From Paracoccus sp. DMF-8 (GTDB taxonomy: Bacteria > Pseudomonadota > Alphaproteobacteria > Rhodobacterales > Rhodobacteraceae): a stretch of 64,000 bases of DNA. The stretch's first letter is position 1; every line of letters starts with the position of its first letter. Below are positions 10,376 through 20,585 of this stretch, in pieces. Under the pieces are notes generated by a model, which ran no database searches, was not told where the DNA came from, and saw only the letters and a list, made by a program, of their open reading frames with translations. The position numbers and the translations under genes were made by a program. The stretch spans positions 62,001 to 126,000 of the forward strand of contig NZ_JARJHL010000010.1 in assembly GCF_029309835.1 (NCBI RefSeq). Direction: 5' to 3'.

Positions 10376-11709
10376 CTAGGACGGTGTCCAGAATACAGTT
10401 CGACGGTTTCGTCGTCGGACAGTTCCGCCATGTAATGCAGTTCCTGCCGCTTGGTCATGACGAAATTCTCGATCAGATGGGCGGGGAAAATGCGGGCGAT
10501 ATGCGGGCAGGTCGCGAATGCGTCGATGGCCGCGCCCCAAGTCGCGGGCGGTTGCGCCAGCCCCTGATCATAGGCGTTGCCCTTGATCGGTTCGGGCGCC
10601 TGCATCTTGTCCTCGATCCCGATCAGGGCCGCGCCCAGAACGGCGGCGACCGACAGATAGGGGTTCGCATCGCCCCCCGCCACGCGATGTTCGATCCGCC
10701 GCGCCTTTGGCCCCGATGACGGGATGCGGATGGCCGAGGTGCGGTTTTCATAGGCCCAGCCAATCCCCGTCGGCGCATGGGCATTCGGCACCAGCCGGTC
10801 ATAGCTGTTTTCATGCGGCGCAAAGACCAGCGTCGAGCCGGGCATCGCCGCCAGACAGCCCGCGACCGCATGGCGCAGCATGTCGGAACCTTCCTCGCCG
10901 CCATTGTCGAAAATGTTGTTGCCGTCGCGGTCCAGCACGGAAAAATGCATATGCATCCCCGAACCGTTCCATTCTTCGTAGGGTTTGGCCATGAAGGACC
11001 CGGCGAAGCCATATTGCCGCGCCAGCCCTTTGACTAACATCTTGAACAGCCAAGCGTCGTCGGCGGCCTTCAAGGGGTCGTCCTGATGCATCATGTTGAT
11101 TTCGAACTGCCCCGGCACCGCTTCGGAAATCGCAGTATCGGCGGGAATATCCATCGCCTCGCAGGCGTCGTAAAGCGAGGTAAAGAACCGGTCGAAGGCA
11201 TCCAGCGCCCGCAGCGACAGGGTTTCGGCCCCGGTGCGGCGCTTGCCCGAGCGCGGGCTGGGGCACGCGCAACTTGCCCGCCAGGAATCGTCGATCAGGA
11301 AAAATTCCAGTTCCGTCGCGACGACCGGCGTCAGCCCGGCGGCCTTGTAGCGTTCGACGACGCGGGCCAGCGCCTGCCGCGGATCGCCGTCATAGGGCGT
11401 GCCGTCGGTGTGGAACATCCACAGCGGCAACAGGCCGGTCGGCGCGTCCAGCCAGGGCATGGGCATGAAGCCGCGTTCCGTCGGCAACGGCAGCCCGTCT
11501 GGGTCGCCCGGTTGGAAAACCAGCGGGCTGTCTTCGACATCCTCGCCCCAGATGTCCATGTTCAGGACGGAATAGGGGAATTTCGTGCCCTCGCTGAGGA
11601 TCTTGTGCGAAAAGCGCGCCGGAATGCGTTTGCCCCGCGCCATGCGGACCAGATCCGCCGCGGCAACGCGGATCGTCTTGACGTCGGGGTGGTCGAGTAG
11701 CCAGTCCAT
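10376..11709 (-). CDS. Second glutamine synthetase family protein (amine-glutamate ligase), C-terminus frameshifted
   Basis: About 443 residues, paralogous to but clearly different from the ligase at 6943. Key segments are VATELEFFLID, PGQFEINMMHQDDP, GSGMHMHFSVLD and HRVAGGDANPYLS. Start ATG at 11709 follows AGGTGATCC. After ELSDDETVELY the frame breaks; removing extra T and C bases near 10380-10390 gives a short LDTV-type end, placing the stop at about 10376. It is the last gene of the ABC transporter operon, with its ATG 3 bases after the stop of the upstream permease. This ties it to the imported substrate. The substrate is not known. Confidence 0.85.
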
Positions 11710-11712
11710 GGA

Positions 11713-12550
11713 TCACCTGAAAAGGTTGGGGCGGTAACGCGCGCGCGGCACCGCTCCGGGTAGGTGGCGGTTCAGCCGCCGGTTTGCGACCCCGAGCTGC
11801 CGGATCAGGCACCAGGGTCAACGCGATGAAATAAAAGCGCCACGATCGGATAGGCGACAAAGGGGTTGAAGGTCTTTTCCGCAAGATAGCTGGCGTAATA
11901 CAGGCTGTCGCCGCGCTGCTGGAACGCCGGAAAGGCCGAGAAATAGACCAGCGTCGTGGCATGGAGCAGAAAGATCGCCTCATTCGTATAGGCGGGCCAT
12001 GCAAAGCGCATGGTGATCGGCCAGAACGATCCGGCGATAGCGTTTCCAGCCGGAAAAGCCATAGGCATCGGCGGCTTCCAGATCGGCCTTTGGGACGTTG
12101 CGCAGCGCGCCGTAAAAGATTTCGGCGGGAATAGGCGGCGGTGTTGAGCGTCAGGACGATCAGCACGCGCCCGCCCCATGCGGCTTGGTCAGCCAGCTTG
12201 TCTGGACGGTCAGGCCAAGGATGTCGATGCCCGCGCGGGGCAGTTGCACCAAGAGTTCATAGGCCAGAAAGAACTGGATGAACAAGGGGCTGCCCCGGAA
12301 CAGAAAGATGAACCATTCCGCGGGCTTGCGCGGCAGGGGGTTGGCGCTGGCGCGCGCAGCGCCGCTGGCATTGGCGATGAAAAAGCTTCGATCGGCAGCG
12401 CGAAAAGGCGAAATAGACGTTCCAGATCAGCCCCGAGGCGATCGGCGTCAATTCGTGGCAGAGGGTGAAATCGGAACGCGGCGGCACCCGCTGGCCAATG
12501 CCAAGCGAGCGCAGCACGTAATCCTGAATGATCTGGAAACAGCTGCTCAT
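11713..12550 (-). CDS. Polar amino-acid ABC transporter permease (HisM/ArtM type), several frameshifts
   Basis: About 278 residues when pieced together across frames. It begins MSSCFQIIQDYVLRSLG at 12550 in an ATGA overlap with the preceding permease. Later parts are recognisable as a permease in other frames: AEWFIFLFRGSPLFIQFF, LVQLPRAGIDILGLTVQTS, VLIVLTLNTAAYS and the EAADAYGF loop, ending RYRPNLFR just before the downstream ligase. At least three indels are needed. Overall length and order fit an intact inner-membrane permease, so sequence error is more likely than decay, though decay cannot be excluded. Confidence 0.75.
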
Positions 12551-13429
12551 GCCGCCACCTTGCGCACGGCTTCGCCCGCCATCGTCGCCTGACCGCCCGC
12601 GACGGAGGCGCCGGCGCAGCCGGTCCAGCAGCTTTTCCGAAACCCATGTCATCAGCAGGTAGAACGCCAGCAGGCCAAGGAAATAATAAAGCCGCCAGTC
12701 GGGGTGCGGATAGGCAAAGGAAGATGTCTTGGCCCCGCCCAGTTCGCGCGCCCAATAGACGATATCCTCGACCCCGAGGATGAACAGCAAGGGCGTGGCC
12801 TTGATCAGCACCATCCACAGATTGGCCAGGCCGGGCAGGGCATAGGTCCACATCTGCGGCAGCAGGATGCGCCGTGTCGCCTGTCGGGGCGTCATGCCGT
12901 AGGCCTCGGCGGTTTCCATCTGGGCGCGGGGCACGGCCTGCATGGCGCCGTAAAGGACATTGGCGGAAAAGGCGCCGAAGACGATGGCAAAGGCGGTGAT
13001 CGCCAGAAAGATGCCATAGATGTCATGCACCCAGCCCGGGCTGCTGGACATGGGCAGTTTCGCCGCCGCGCAGACGACGAAGTCATTGCCCTGCCGGACC
13101 GGCACCGAAGGATCGCAATAGACCCGGCTGCGCAGATATTCCAAGCCCTGATCCAGCGCGATGGGCACGAACAGGAAAAAGATGATGTCGGGCACGCCGC
13201 GCACCATCGAGGTATAGATCCTGCCGAACCATCGCAGGGGCGCAAAGGCCGAACGCAGCGCCAGGGCGCCGCCAAAGCCGAACAGCAGCGCGATGGGGGC
13301 GGTGATGGCAAGGACCAGCAGGACCGTGCCGAAGCTGGTGTAGAACATCATGTGGGTGCCGGTCGTCAGATAGCACGACAACCAGACAAGCCCTTCCAGC
13401 GCGGATGGATCGCTACGGTAGGAAAACAT
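12547..13429 (-). CDS. Polar amino-acid ABC transporter permease (HisQ/ArtQ type), frameshifted at C-terminus
   Basis: About 293 residues. Transmembrane segments alternate with the family motif EAYGMTPRQATRRILLPQ (the EAA loop that contacts the ATPase), preceded by SMVRGVPDIIFFLFVPIAL, the conserved RGVP segment. A cysteine-containing insertion near residues 100-125 separates helices. Near 12590 the frame shifts; the corrected end reads QATMAGEAVRKVAA and stops at TGA overlapping the ATG of the next permease. Third gene of the operon after the ATPase and binding protein. Confidence 0.85.
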
Positions 13430-13494
13430 CGGTCAGCCCTGTCGGGCCGTCACGGGGCATGTCCCGCGACGGCGCCGGGTTCATTTCGGGATCA

Positions 13495-14229
13495 TCATTC
13501 GTGGATCGCGGCAGCGTCGCCGAAATGCTTCGTGATCAGCGCATTCAGGCTGCCATCGCCTTTCATGTCGGTGATGGCGGCATCCAGTTTCTCGCGCAGT
13601 TCATTGTCGGACTGACGCAGGCCGACGCCGATCCCTTCGTCCAGAAACACCTCTTCGCCGACAAAGGTCAGATCGTCGCTGTCTTCGACATAGGGGCGGA
13701 CGACCTCGTGATCGCCAAAGCCGGCATCGGCCTCGCCGTTGCGGATGGCCGCGAAAACCTGGTCGATATTCGGGAATTCCAGCATCGTGGCCGGGGTTTC
13801 GGCGATATAGGAGGCCTGAACCGTCCCGGTCTGCACCGCGATGATGCCGCCTTCCAGATCGACGCCGTCCTCCAGCGCGACAAAGGACGAGGCGGCGGGC
13901 GGCAGGTAGTTCTGGGTGAACGAGATCGCCTTTTTGCGTTCTTCGGTGATGCTCATCGCGGCCATGATCGTGTCGTAGTTGCCTGACACGAGGTTCGGAA
14001 TGATCGAATCCCAGTCATTCTTGGCCCGAGTGCATTCCAGCGCCGCGCGCTTGCACAGTTCGTCGCCCAATTCGCGTTCAAAGCCGGCGACCTGGCCGTT
14101 GTCGTCGATGAAGTTATACGGAGGATAGGCGCCCTCGGTCCCCATGCGGACGGTCTGGGACATGCCAGCCCCGGCGGTCAGGCCAGCGGTCAGGGCGGTC
14201 AGGGCAGCGGCAAGCAGCAGTTTTTTCAC
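13495..14229 (-). CDS. Periplasmic amino-acid-binding protein (SBP family 3)
   Basis: 244 residues. A GTG start at 14229 follows AGGAGAG and gives a standard signal peptide (KKLLLAAALTALTAG) cleaved near the GMSQ-TV site. The mature protein has the family 3 signature GTEGAYPPYNFIDDNGQVAGFERELG, here visible as YPPYNF and GFERELGDEL, and the SITEERKKAISFTQNY segment that follows the ligand cleft. It delivers a polar or basic amino acid or similar compound to the permease pair downstream. Exact ligand unknown; the linked amine-glutamate ligases suggest an amine or amino acid used as nitrogen source. Confidence 0.9.
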   Translation of the reverse strand: MKKLLLAAALTALTAGLTAGAGMSQTVRMGTEGAYPPYNFIDDNGQVAGFERELGDELCKRAALECTRAKNDWDSIIPNLVSGNYDTIMAAMSITEERKKAISFTQNYLPPAASSFVALEDGVDLEGGIIAVQTGTVQASYIAETPATMLEFPNIDQVFAAIRNGEADAGFGDHEVVRPYVEDSDDLTFVGEEVFLDEGIGVGLRQSDNELREKLDAAITDMKGDGSLNALITKHFGDAAAIHE

Positions 14230-14252
14230 TTTTTCTCTCCTGTTGGTCGAAC

Positions 14253-15085
14253 TCAGCAATCCGATGTGGCGCTGAGGAATTGACGCAGCCGCGCGGTTTG
14301 CGGTGCGCCGAAGATCTGCGCGGGCGGACCTTGTTCCTCGATCCGGCCCTGATGCAGAAAGATGACGTGATCGCAGACATCGGCGGCAAGGCGCATGTCA
14401 TGGGTCACGATGATCATGGTGCGATGTTCGGCGGCCAGATCCTTGATGACGCGCACGACCTCTTGCTGCAATTCGGGGTCCAGCGCGCTGGTCGGTTCGT
14501 CCAGCAACAACGCCTGGGACCCATGCACAGGGCGCGGGCGATGGCGGCACGCTGTTGCTGGCCGCCCGAAAGCTGGGCAGGCCATGACGCGGCCTTGTCG
14601 CCGATGCCGACCTTGTCCAGCAGCGCGCGGGCCTGTGCCTCGACCTCGGCTGCGGGTCGGCCAAGGACGGTGACAGGCGCCTCCATCACGTTTTGCAGGA
14701 TGGTCAGATGGGACCACAGGTTGAACTGCTGGAACACCATCGACAGATTCGTGCGCAGGCGACGGACCTGGGCGCGGTCGGCGGGCAGGCGCCCCGGCCC
14801 GGCGCTGGTCCATTTCACCGGCTCGCCGTCAAAGATCACATCGCCTTTCTGGCTGTCTTCCAGAAGGTTGCAGCAGCGCAGCAGCGTCGATTTCCCCGAA
14901 CCCGACGATCCGATCAGCCCGATGACATGGCCACGCGGCGCGATCAGGTCGACGCCTTTCAGGACTTCGTGATTGCCATAGGATTTATACAGATCGCGGA
15001 TTTCGATGACCGGACGCGCGGCGGTGTCCGGCGCGACCGGGTGCTCTGCTGGGGAAGATGCGGCAAGGGCCTGATCATGTGTCAT
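14253..15085 (-). CDS. Polar amino-acid ABC transporter ATPase (HisP/GlnQ type), frameshifted
   Basis: About 277 residues. Walker A GSSGSGKST, Q-loop FQQFNLWSH, signature LSGGQQQR, Walker B ALLLDEPTSALD and the H-loop histidine in IIVTHDM are all present, the last two in a second frame after one missing C near 14522 (after MGP). First gene of the operon ATPase, binding protein, permease, permease, ligase. An N-terminal extension of about 25 residues precedes the conserved domain, so a later start is possible. Confidence 0.9.
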
Positions 15086-15172
15086 GCTGCGATCAGGCGA
15101 TATTTGCGGGGCGATTGCAACGGATTCATGCGGCCTGCCGCAGGGTCATTTGGGCGGGCGCCCCCGTGCCGG

Positions 15173-15634
15173 TCAGCCATCCCGGATCCCCAGATCGATC
15201 AGCACCTGTTTGCGGGCCAGCCCTGAATCGCGGTCGCTGACCCCAAGCAGCCCCGCGACCAGCCGGACCAGCGTTTCCTCGGCGGCGGCGCGGTTGCCAT
15301 CGGCATAGGCGGTTTCCCACAGCGCGGTGACGATGCCAAGCCGGTCCTCCAGCGCGACGCGATCCTTGATCTGGCGGGTAAAGCGGACGGTGTCGGGGGC
15401 CTCGGCCTCGATCAGCTCGGCGGCCGCGCGGCGTTCGGCGGCCTCGGCGGTGGTCAGGCCGTGCCTGCGGGCGATGATCTGGTCGATGCGGTTTCTTTCG
15501 ACCTCGCCGTAATGGTCATCGGCGCGGGCCAGCCGCACCATCAGGGCAGCGATCGCCACCTCTGCATCAGAGGAATCAAGCGGGTCGGATTGCGGGTCAT
15601 CGCCGAACATGCGGCCAAGGATATTTCGAAACAT
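15173..15634 (-). CDS. TerB-like (tellurite resistance/DjlA-type) protein
   Basis: 153 residues, all-helical, with the TerB-like acidic metal-site pattern: LMVRLARADDHYGEVERNRID in the first helices and ETAYADGNRAAAEE in the second half. These paired Asp/Glu residues bind divalent metal in TerB. No other ter genes are nearby, so tellurite resistance is not implied. The same domain is common in alphaproteobacteria as a stand-alone protein of unclear role. It has no signal peptide. Confidence 0.75.
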   Translation of the reverse strand: MFRNILGRMFGDDPQSDPLDSSDAEVAIAALMVRLARADDHYGEVERNRIDQIIARRHGLTTAEAAERRAAAELIEAEAPDTVRFTRQIKDRVALEDRLGIVTALWETAYADGNRAAAEETLVRLVAGLLGVSDRDSGLARKQVLIDLGIRDG

Positions 15635-15811
15635 CGGCGCAGTTTACGGCAATGGCTGGCAGCGGCAAGCTGTCGGATCGGGCAGCGCGCCGGTCATGGG
15701 CTGCGACGCTGGTGACATCAAGGGTCCAACCGGCTTTCGCCACCTGCCGTCCCCGCTGGAAACCGCGCCACGATGACATATCGCGGCGCGGCAACCGGCC
15801 GTCAGCGGGCG

Positions 15812-16729
15812 TCAGTAGTTTTGCGGCACATACAGTTCGCGCGGCAGCACTTCGCGTTCGTAATCGGGGTTGAAGACGCGGTCGGGCAGGTGGATTTCCT
15901 CGTGCGGGACATCCGTATAGGGCATCATGCTGAGCAGATGCGCCATGCAGTTCAGCCGGGCGCGTTTCTTGTCATTGCCGGGGACGATATACCAAGGCGC
16001 CTCGGGGATGTTCGTGCGTTCGAACATTTCCTCTTTTGCCTTGGTGTAATCTTCCCAACGGACGCGGGACTGAAGGTCCATCGGCGACAGTTTCCACTGT
16101 TTCAGCGGGTCGTGGATGCGCATCAGGAATCGCATCTGCTGTTCTTCATCCGTGACCGAGAACCAGTATTTCACCAGCCGGATGCCCGAGCGCACCAGCA
16201 TCCGTTCGAATTCCGGAACGTCGTCAAAGAACTGCTGGACCTGATCTTCGCTGGCAAAGCCCATGACGCGTTCGACACCGGCGCGGTTATACCAGCTGCG
16301 GTCGAACAGCACGATTTCGCCGCCCGCGGGCAGGTGGGGAACGTAACGCTGGAAATACCACTGGGTTTTTTCGCGGTCCGAAGGGGCGGGCAGGGCCACG
16401 ACGCGGGCGACGCGCGGGTTCAGGCGCTGCGTGATCCGCTTGATCGCGCCGCCCTTGCCCGCGCTGTCGCGGCCTTCAAAGATCACCACGACCTTTTCCT
16501 TGTAATGGCTGACCCAGTCCTGCAGGCGGATCAGTTCGGCCTGCAGGCGCAGCAATTCGTGGAAATAGACCTTGCGGTCCAGCGCGTCGGGATGGGCGGC
16601 GCGATAGATGCGCGAGATTTCTTCGGACAGGGCGGCATCTTCCAGCTCGATCTCGATATCTTCGTCCAGCGTGTCCTGAAGCTCGTTTTCAAGCCAGAGG
16701 TTCGGGGTTGGTTGCAGCGGGTTGTCCAT
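15812..16729 (-). CDS. ppk2: Polyphosphate kinase 2
   Basis: 305-residue PPK2-family kinase that moves phosphate between polyphosphate and nucleotides. Walker A is FEGRDSAGKGG, Walker B is IVLFDRSWYNRAGVE, and the lid region has MRIHDPLKQWKLSPMDL. The protein is a single-domain PPK2. An acidic N-terminal extension (DEDIEIELED) precedes the domain. Whether it is ADP- or GDP-preferring cannot be judged. A start at 16729 gives the normal N-terminus. Flanked by the TerB-like gene and a secreted repeat protein on the same strand. Confidence 0.92.
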   Translation of the reverse strand: MDNPLQPTPNLWLENELQDTLDEDIEIELEDAALSEEISRIYRAAHPDALDRKVYFHELLRLQAELIRLQDWVSHYKEKVVVIFEGRDSAGKGGAIKRITQRLNPRVARVVALPAPSDREKTQWYFQRYVPHLPAGGEIVLFDRSWYNRAGVERVMGFASEDQVQQFFDDVPEFERMLVRSGIRLVKYWFSVTDEEQQMRFLMRIHDPLKQWKLSPMDLQSRVRWEDYTKAKEEMFERTNIPEAPWYIVPGNDKKRARLNCMAHLLSMMPYTDVPHEEIHLPDRVFNPDYEREVLPRELYVPQNY

Positions 16730-16804
16730 GATTGTCTTGTCCTGAGCCAGAGTCGCGCCTGTATATCCCGGGAATTGTGACAGTTCGGTGCGCCCGGGGC
16801 GAGG

Positions 16805-17275
16805 TCAGTCGAAAAACCGCGCACCGCAGGATCGGGTGACGCCAAAGGCAAAGCCCTGGCCCTGTGACTGGGCCAGCGTGCCGCACCATTGGCCGGATGC
16901 CGAAAACAGGCTTTTGGTGCCGCGCGGGCGATAGGCAATCCGCCTGCCCGCGCGGTCGAACAGGTTCAGCGTGCCCGCGCCGTTTTCGACGTAATAGCCC
17001 ACGACCTCGCCATCGCCGGTAAAGATCACGCGCCGCCCGTTTGCCGGATTGTCCGGCGAATTGGCGTAAGAGGCCGATGAATTCGCCGCGCTCGCCGCCG
17101 AATTTGCCGCCGCATTCGGTGAATTCGCCTGTCGCGCGGGGGAATTCGCCGGCGCGCCGGGGCCAAGGTCAAAGGCGAGCCGCGTCTGGTCGATGACAAA
17201 GATCGGCGCATCGGCCAGCGCCGGGGCGGCCGGGGCGCCGGTCAGGCAGAGCAGGAACGGGAAAAGGCTGCGCAT
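16805..17275 (-). CDS. Secreted protein with Ala-Asn-Ser repeats, unknown function
   Basis: 156 residues. The signal peptide (RSLFPFLLCLTGAPAAPALA) was used to choose the start at 17275 instead of the longer frame. After a short strand region (IFVIDQTRLAFDLG) comes a low-complexity tract of about 35 residues rich in NSP, NSA and ANS units (about residues 48-84). The C-terminal part looks folded (GRRVIFTGDGEVVGYYVENG, then SLFSASGQWCGTLAQ) with two cysteines, one in GQWCGT and one in TRSCGA, that could pair. I do not recognise the family. Probably periplasmic. Confidence 0.65.
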   Translation of the reverse strand: MRSLFPFLLCLTGAPAAPALADAPIFVIDQTRLAFDLGPGAPANSPARQANSPNAAANSAASAANSSASYANSPDNPANGRRVIFTGDGEVVGYYVENGAGTLNLFDRAGRRIAYRPRGTKSLFSASGQWCGTLAQSQGQGFAFGVTRSCGARFFD

Positions 17276-17367
17276 GAAAGCATCCGGTCGCAGGAGGGGC
17301 ATGGCCGATGATCGCCCCAAGCCGCCCGGAAAGGCAAGATCCGCAGGGCGGATCCTGCCGCTTCGGC

Positions 17368-19011
17368 CTAGACCAGCCGATCGCCATCCTTGGCCGCGCG
17401 AATGAAATCGGCAAACAGCGGCGAGGGCGCGAAGGGTTTGGATTTCAGTTCCGGGTGGAACTGGACGCCGATGAACCAGGGGTGGCCTTCGACCTCGACG
17501 ATCTCGGGCAGGCGGCCATCGGGGGACATGCCGGAAAAGCGCAGCCCGGCCTTTTCCAGTTCTTCGCGGTAGCTGGCATCGACCTCGTAGCGGTGGCGGT
17601 GGCGTTCCTCGATCTCGGTCGCGCCATAGACGCGGGCGACGTTGGAATCCGGCGCGAGGATCGCGGTATAGGCGCCAAGTCGCATGGTGCCGCCCTTGTC
17701 ATCGGTGACCTTGCGTTCGACCTTGTGATTGCCCTGCACCCATTCCTTGAGGTGGTAGACGACCGGGGTAAAGCGGGTCTTGCCGGATTCGTGGTCGAAT
17801 TCCTCGGATCCGGCATCCGGCATCCCGGCCAGATCACGCGCGGCCTCGATCACCGCCATCTGCATGCCAAGGCAGATCCCCATATAGGGCACATGCTTTT
17901 CGCGGGCATATTTCGCGGCGGCGATCATGCCTTCGGTGCCGCGTTCGCCGAAACCGCCGGGGACCAGAATCGCCTGGAAGTTTTCCAGATAGGGGGCGGG
18001 GTCTTCCTTCTCGAAGATCTCGCTGTCGATCCATTCGGCGCGGACGCGGACGCGGTTGGCCATGCCGCCATGGGTCAGGGCCTCGGCGATGGATTTATAG
18101 GCGTCCTCCAGCTGGGTATATTTGCCGATGACGGCGACGCGGACCTCGCCCTCGGCATTGTCCAGCCGGTCCATGACATCTTCCCAACGCGACATGTCGG
18201 GGCGCGGCGCGGGGCTGATCTGAAAGGCGTCCAGCACGGCGCGGTCCAGACCGGCGCGGTGATAGGCCATCGGGGCCTCGTAGATGGATTTCAGGTCATA
18301 GGCCGGGATCACCGCATCGGGGCGAACGTTGCAGAACAGCGCGATTTTCGCGCGTTCCTTTTCCGGGATCGGATGTTCGGACCGGCAGACCAGCACGTCG
18401 GGGGCAAGGCCGATGGACTGCAATTCCTTGACGCTGTGCTGGGTCGGCTTGGTCTTCAACTCTCCGCTGGCGGCCAGATAGGGCAGCAGCGTCAGATGCA
18501 TCAGGATACATTCGCCACGCGGGCGTTCGTGGGTGAACTGGCGGATCGCCTCGAAAAAGGGCAGGCCCTCGATATCGCCGACGGTGCCGCCGATTTCGCA
18601 GAGCATGAAATCGACCTCATCATCGCCGATGGACAGGAAGTCCTTGATTTCATTGGTGACGTGGGGGATGACCTGAATGGTCTTGCCCAGATAGGCGCCG
18701 CGGCGTTCCTTTTCCAGCACGTTGGAATAGATGCGGCCCGATGAAATGGAATCGGTGCGGCGCGCCGACACGCCGGTAAAGCGTTCGTAATGGCCCAAAT
18801 CCAGATCGGTTTCGGCGCCGTCGTCGGTGACGAAAACCTCGCCATGTTCAAAGGGCGACATCGTGCCCGGATCGACGTTCAGATAGGGGTCCAGCTTGCG
18901 CAGCCTGACGGTATAGCCCCGCGCCTGCAACAGCGCCCCAAGCGCGGCCGAGGCCAGCCCCTTGCCCAGTGAGGAAACCACGCCGCCGGTGATAAAGATA
19001 TAACGCGCCAT
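17368..19011 (-). CDS. pyrG: CTP synthase
   Basis: Converts UTP to CTP using glutamine and ATP. 547 residues, full length. The N-terminal synthase domain begins [19 protein letters not shown] with the P-loop SLGKG, and contains the UTP/Mg motif in [10 protein letters not shown]. The C-terminal glutaminase has the nucleophile cysteine in [10 protein letters not shown] and the His-Glu pair in QFHPELKS. It lies downstream of secG on the same strand, an arrangement seen in related bacteria. No frameshift is seen here. Confidence 0.97.
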   Translation of the reverse strand: MARYIFITGGVVSSLGKGLASAALGALLQARGYTVRLRKLDPYLNVDPGTMSPFEHGEVFVTDDGAETDLDLGHYERFTGVSARRTDSISSGRIYSNVLEKERRGAYLGKTIQVIPHVTNEIKDFLSIGDDEVDFMLCEIGGTVGDIEGLPFFEAIRQFTHERPRGECILMHLTLLPYLAASGELKTKPTQHSVKELQSIGLAPDVLVCRSEHPIPEKERAKIALFCNVRPDAVIPAYDLKSIYEAPMAYHRAGLDRAVLDAFQISPAPRPDMSRWEDVMDRLDNAEGEVRVAVIGKYTQLEDAYKSIAEALTHGGMANRVRVRAEWIDSEIFEKEDPAPYLENFQAILVPGGFGERGTEGMIAAAKYAREKHVPYMGICLGMQMAVIEAARDLAGMPDAGSEEFDHESGKTRFTPVVYHLKEWVQGNHKVERKVTDDKGGTMRLGAYTAILAPDSNVARVYGATEIEERHRHRYEVDASYREELEKAGLRFSGMSPDGRLPEIVEVEGHPWFIGVQFHPELKSKPFAPSPLFADFIRAAKDGDRLV

Positions 19012-19157
19012 TGGGGCTCCCGTGATTATTCATCAAGTCGAAAGCGGTCCATCTGGACCGGCATCACGGGAGAATAGCTATATCCGATTCTTCCCGAGGC
19101 CGCAACGGACCGCAAGGTATTGGAAAGAGGCGGCAAGCGCCCCTTATCTTCGTCGGT

Positions 19158-19662
19158 TCAGTTCTGGGTCGCAGGTGCGGCGGGGGTGCTGTCCGCTGCG
19201 GGCGTTTCGGCGGGTGCGGGATCGGCGGGTGCCGGTGTGGCCGGTGCTGCTGCCGGTGTCTCTGCGGGCGCAGTTTCGACGGCTGCGGGCGCAGAGGTCG
19301 TCGGAGCGGGGGCGCCGGGAACGATGGGCGAGCCGGCCGGCGGCGGCGGCGTATAGCCGGGCAGCGCGGGCATGGTCGGATCCGTCGCCGGTGCCGATCC
19401 GCCGATGTTCAGCTGGTCGATCACCGACCCGGTCGAAACATTGCGCGCCGCCATCACGGTCAGCGTCAGCGAGGTCGCCAGAAAGGCGATGGCGAGGATC
19501 CAGGTCACCGCGGGTCAGGGCGTTCGCGGCCTGACGGCCGGTCATGACACCGCCGCCGCCACCACCCATGCCAAGGCCGCCACCTTCGGACCGTTGCAGC
19601 AGAACCAGCGCGATCAGCGCCACGGCCAACAGCAGATGCACGGTCAGAACGATGTTTTCCAC
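19158..19662 (-). CDS. secG: Protein-export membrane protein SecG, frameshifted
   Basis: SecYEG accessory subunit, about 167 residues. The N-terminus (MENIVLTVHLLLAVALIAL, then RSEGGGLGMGGGGGG) is the first helix and Gly-rich loop of SecG. After TGRQAANALTR one extra G near 19512 shifts the frame; the second helix continues as TWILAIAFLATSLTLTVM. A long Ala/Pro/Thr-rich tail of about 85 residues follows, a common addition in alphaproteobacteria. The gene is upstream of pyrG. Confidence 0.93.
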
Positions 19663-19765
19663 GGGGGCGGGCCTTTCTTTCAGCGACGGGTCTATCTAGT
19701 CGCGCAATGCGGGCTTGGCAAGGCGGCGTGATCCGTGATCGGCGCCGCAGGCCTGTTTCATGGCG

Positions 19766-20449
19766 TCAGTGACGCGATTGGCCGTCAAGGATGCGGTCGA
19801 GGATGCGCATGGCCTCGGTCCGGCAGGGGGTCAGGGCGTCGCGATCCTCGCCGGGGAAAAAGCGGGCACGGATCGCGGTCGGCATCGGGGCGGGCGTCTC
19901 GACGTGGATGCGGGGGCCAAGCTTTTCGTTTTCCGCCTGCCAGCTGCGGGCCAGCGCGATCTGCGCCGCCTTGGTCGCGCCATAGCTGCCGAAAAAGCGC
20001 GTGGCGACATGCGGGTCGTCCAGAAACAGCGCCTGTCCCTGACGCCCGCGCAGCAGCGGCTCGATCAGGGCGATCAGCCCCTGAGTCGCGCTGACGTTCA
20101 GATCGACGGATTTCTGGAAATCCCCGGGGTCGATATGGGCGGCGGGGCTGAGGGGGGCGGCATGAATCGCGGTATGCGCCCAGAAATCGACGCCCCCCCA
20201 ACGGGTCATAACGGCCTTGACCATCTGGATCATCGCCTCGGGGTTGGTGACATCCATCGGCGCCAGCGTGGCCGAACCGCCCGCCGCGCGGATGCGGTCG
20301 TCCAGTTCTTCGAGCGCGCCGGTGGTGCGGGCGACGGCCAGGATATGCCAGCCGCGCGCCGCCAGCGCCTCGGCCAGCGCGGCGCCAAGACCGCGCGATG
20401 CGCCGGTGATCAGCGCGATTTTTTCGGATGCGGGATTCGTATCTGTCAT
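19766..20449 (-). CDS. Short-chain dehydrogenase/reductase
   Basis: 227 residues with an N-terminal Rossmann fold. The TGASRGLGAALAEAL motif binds NAD(P) and the adenine-side Asp is in APMDVTN. The catalytic YxxxK is present as YGATK, with the preceding serine position not the usual one (segment TRFFGSYGATKAAQ). Start at 20449 (MTDTNPASEK) is preceded by AAGGGCAG; the longer frame has no support. Substrate cannot be predicted. It lies between secG and gltA on the same strand. Confidence 0.85.
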   Translation of the reverse strand: MTDTNPASEKIALITGASRGLGAALAEALAARGWHILAVARTTGALEELDDRIRAAGGSATLAPMDVTNPEAMIQMVKAVMTRWGGVDFWAHTAIHAAPLSPAAHIDPGDFQKSVDLNVSATQGLIALIEPLLRGRQGQALFLDDPHVATRFFGSYGATKAAQIALARSWQAENEKLGPRIHVETPAPMPTAIRARFFPGEDRDALTPCRTEAMRILDRILDGQSRH

Positions 20450-20585
20450 GATCTGCCCTTTGGCACCGCTCCCCCGGACAAGCAAGCCCCCGCAGGGTCG
20501 CAGCATGGCGCAGGGCAGGGCGCCCATGGCAAAAAGGCCCCCGTGGCGGCTGCCATGGGGGCCTTGTCATCTTGTCAGTCGGCGA

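Noticed and set aside
15173-15634. Tellurite-resistance operon
   Set aside because: Only a TerB-like domain is present; no terC, terD or terZ-like genes nearby.
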